NCBI GenBank assembly: GCA_003221375.1 | Contig: QHRI01000011.1 | Location: 1-10,821 of the forward strand | Source of the DNA: Verrucomicrobiota bacterium | Lineage (GTDB): Bacteria; Verrucomicrobiota; Verrucomicrobiia; Chthoniobacterales; UBA10450 | Length of the DNA stretch: 10,821 nucleotides | Direction of reading: 5' to 3' | In this document: piece by piece, positions 10,031 to 10,821 of the stretch | How positions within the stretch are numbered: position 1 is the stretch's first letter | Layout: each line of letters starts with the position of its first letter | Notes under the pieces: model-generated | Seen by the model: only the letters and a program-made list of their open reading frames with translations | Told to the model about the DNA's origin: nothing | Database searches by the model: none | Made by a program: the position numbers and the translations under genes

Positions 10031-10821
10031 ATGTTGAACCCAAATGAGAAAGTTGAACCGATAAATGTAGCCGAGGAAGTATCGAGATCCTTCCTCGATT
10101 ACTCGATGTCGGTCATTATTTCGCGCGCGTTACCGGACGCGCGCGACGGACTCAAGCCATCGCAGCGAAGAATTCTTTATGCGATGCATGACCTCTCGCT
10201 TTTTCCGGGACGACAGCACCGCAAATGCGCGAAGATTTGCGGTGACACCAGCGGAAATTATCACCCGCACGGCGAAGCGGTGATTTATCCTACGCTCGTC
10301 CACATGGCCCAGCCGTGGGCGATGCGTGAAACGCTCGTCAACGGCCAGGGTAACTTCGGCTCCGTCGAAGGCGATCCACCGGCGGCAATGCGTTACACCG
10401 AAGCGCGCATGACACATCTCGGCGCCGCGTTGATGACCGACATGGATAAGGACACGGTCGATTTCGTCCCAAATTATGACGAAACACGCACCGAGCCGAC
10501 GGTTTTCCCGGCTGCCTTTCCAAATCTCCTCGTTAATGGCGGAACCGGCATCGCCGTGGGCATGGCGACCAATATTCCGCCGCACAACCTCAACGAAGTG
10601 ATTGATGGAATCTGTGCGCAAATCGACGATCCAGAAATCACGCTCGAGGAGCTGATGAAACACGTAAAAGGGCCGGACTTCCCGACCGGCTGCGTCATCT
10701 GCGGCGTGTCGGGAATCAAACAATATCTCGAGACTGGTCGCGGCAGCATGAAGGTGCGCGGCAAGGCCGGCATCGAAGAGCTTAAAGGCGGCAGGGAGCA
10801 AATCGTCATCACTGAAATTCC
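10031..10821 (+). CDS. gyrA: DNA gyrase subunit A, N-terminal part (3' truncated by window edge)
   Basis: GyrA binds, cuts and rejoins DNA in the gyrase A2B2 complex. The frame stays open from ATG 10031 to the right edge, giving 263 codons of a protein usually above 800 residues. Its winged-helix domain is clear: Y-S-M-S-V-I (24-29), [11 protein letters not shown] (33-43), H-P-H-G (78-81), Q-G-N-F-G-S (106-111) and A-A-M-R-Y-T-E with the catalytic tyrosine at Y122. Residue numbers match E. coli GyrA in this stretch. At the quinolone-contact positions it has Ala83 and Pro87 instead of Ser and Asp. GGGAG at 10014-10018 is a possible ribosome site, 12 bases before the ATG, slightly far. It follows gyrB and the sulfotransferase gene after a 214-bp gap that contains an inverted-repeat element. 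Confidence 0.95.
   Translation, partial: MLNPNEKVEPINVAEEVSRSFLDYSMSVIISRALPDARDGLKPSQRRILYAMHDLSLFPGRQHRKCAKICGDTSGNYHPHGEAVIYPTLVHMAQPWAMRETLVNGQGNFGSVEGDPPAAMRYTEARMTHLGAALMTDMDKDTVDFVPNYDETRTEPTVFPAAFPNLLVNGGTGIAVGMATNIPPHNLNEVIDGICAQIDDPEITLEELMKHVKGPDFPTGCVICGVSGIKQYLETGRGSMKVRGKAGIEELKGGREQIVITEI

Noticed and set aside
10130..10801. A 223-codon open frame on the minus strand
   Set aside because: It lies entirely antisense to the clear gyrA coding sequence, whose forward translation carries all the conserved GyrA motifs; the protein in this frame resembles nothing.

Overview
The window is about 10.8 kb of bacterial chromosome carrying mostly housekeeping genes at moderate GC. A Gram-negative member of the Planctomycetota-Verrucomicrobiota-Chlamydiota (PVC) group, most likely a soil Verrucomicrobiota (Chthoniobacterales-like), is my best guess. 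The grounds are the GyrA motif around residues 78-90 ([13 protein letters not shown]), a phosphatidylethanolamine pathway, a very long secreted Asp-box propeller protein and palindromic intergenic repeats. This assignment is inferred from remembered family features, not from a search.

Layout, left to right. (1) 2-664 (+): the C-terminal part of an FTR1/EfeU-type iron permease, cut by the window edge. (2) 772-3882 (+): a secreted 1036-residue sortilin/VPS10-like beta-propeller protein with eleven Asp boxes. (3) 3980-4699 (+): a sugar-1-phosphate nucleotidyltransferase. (4) A palindromic element at 4694-4754 overlaps the stop codon of that gene and separates it from a convergent pair. (5) 6245-4768 (-): psd followed by pssA, sharing one base (TGATG). 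Together they encode the two steps from CDP-diacylglycerol to phosphatidylethanolamine. (6) A 212-bp divergent intergenic region. (7) 6458-9028 (+): gyrB. (8) 9037-9816 (+): a Stf0-type sulfotransferase starting 8 bases after gyrB. (9) 9817-10030: a 214-bp gap holding a 144-bp element with inverted termini and an inner terminator-like palindrome. (10) 10031 to the right edge (+): the first 263 codons of gyrA, running off the window.

The two coherent functional units are the psd-pssA lipid operon and the gyrB-gyrA gyrase locus. The points most worth a second look are the sulfotransferase and inverted-repeat element lying between the two gyrase genes, and a GyrA quinolone pocket with Ala at position 83 and Pro at position 87 (E. 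coli numbering). I see no tRNA, rRNA, CRISPR array, transposase or defence system. No gene-free stretch exceeds 214 bp. I did not find a convincing new multi-gene system here.
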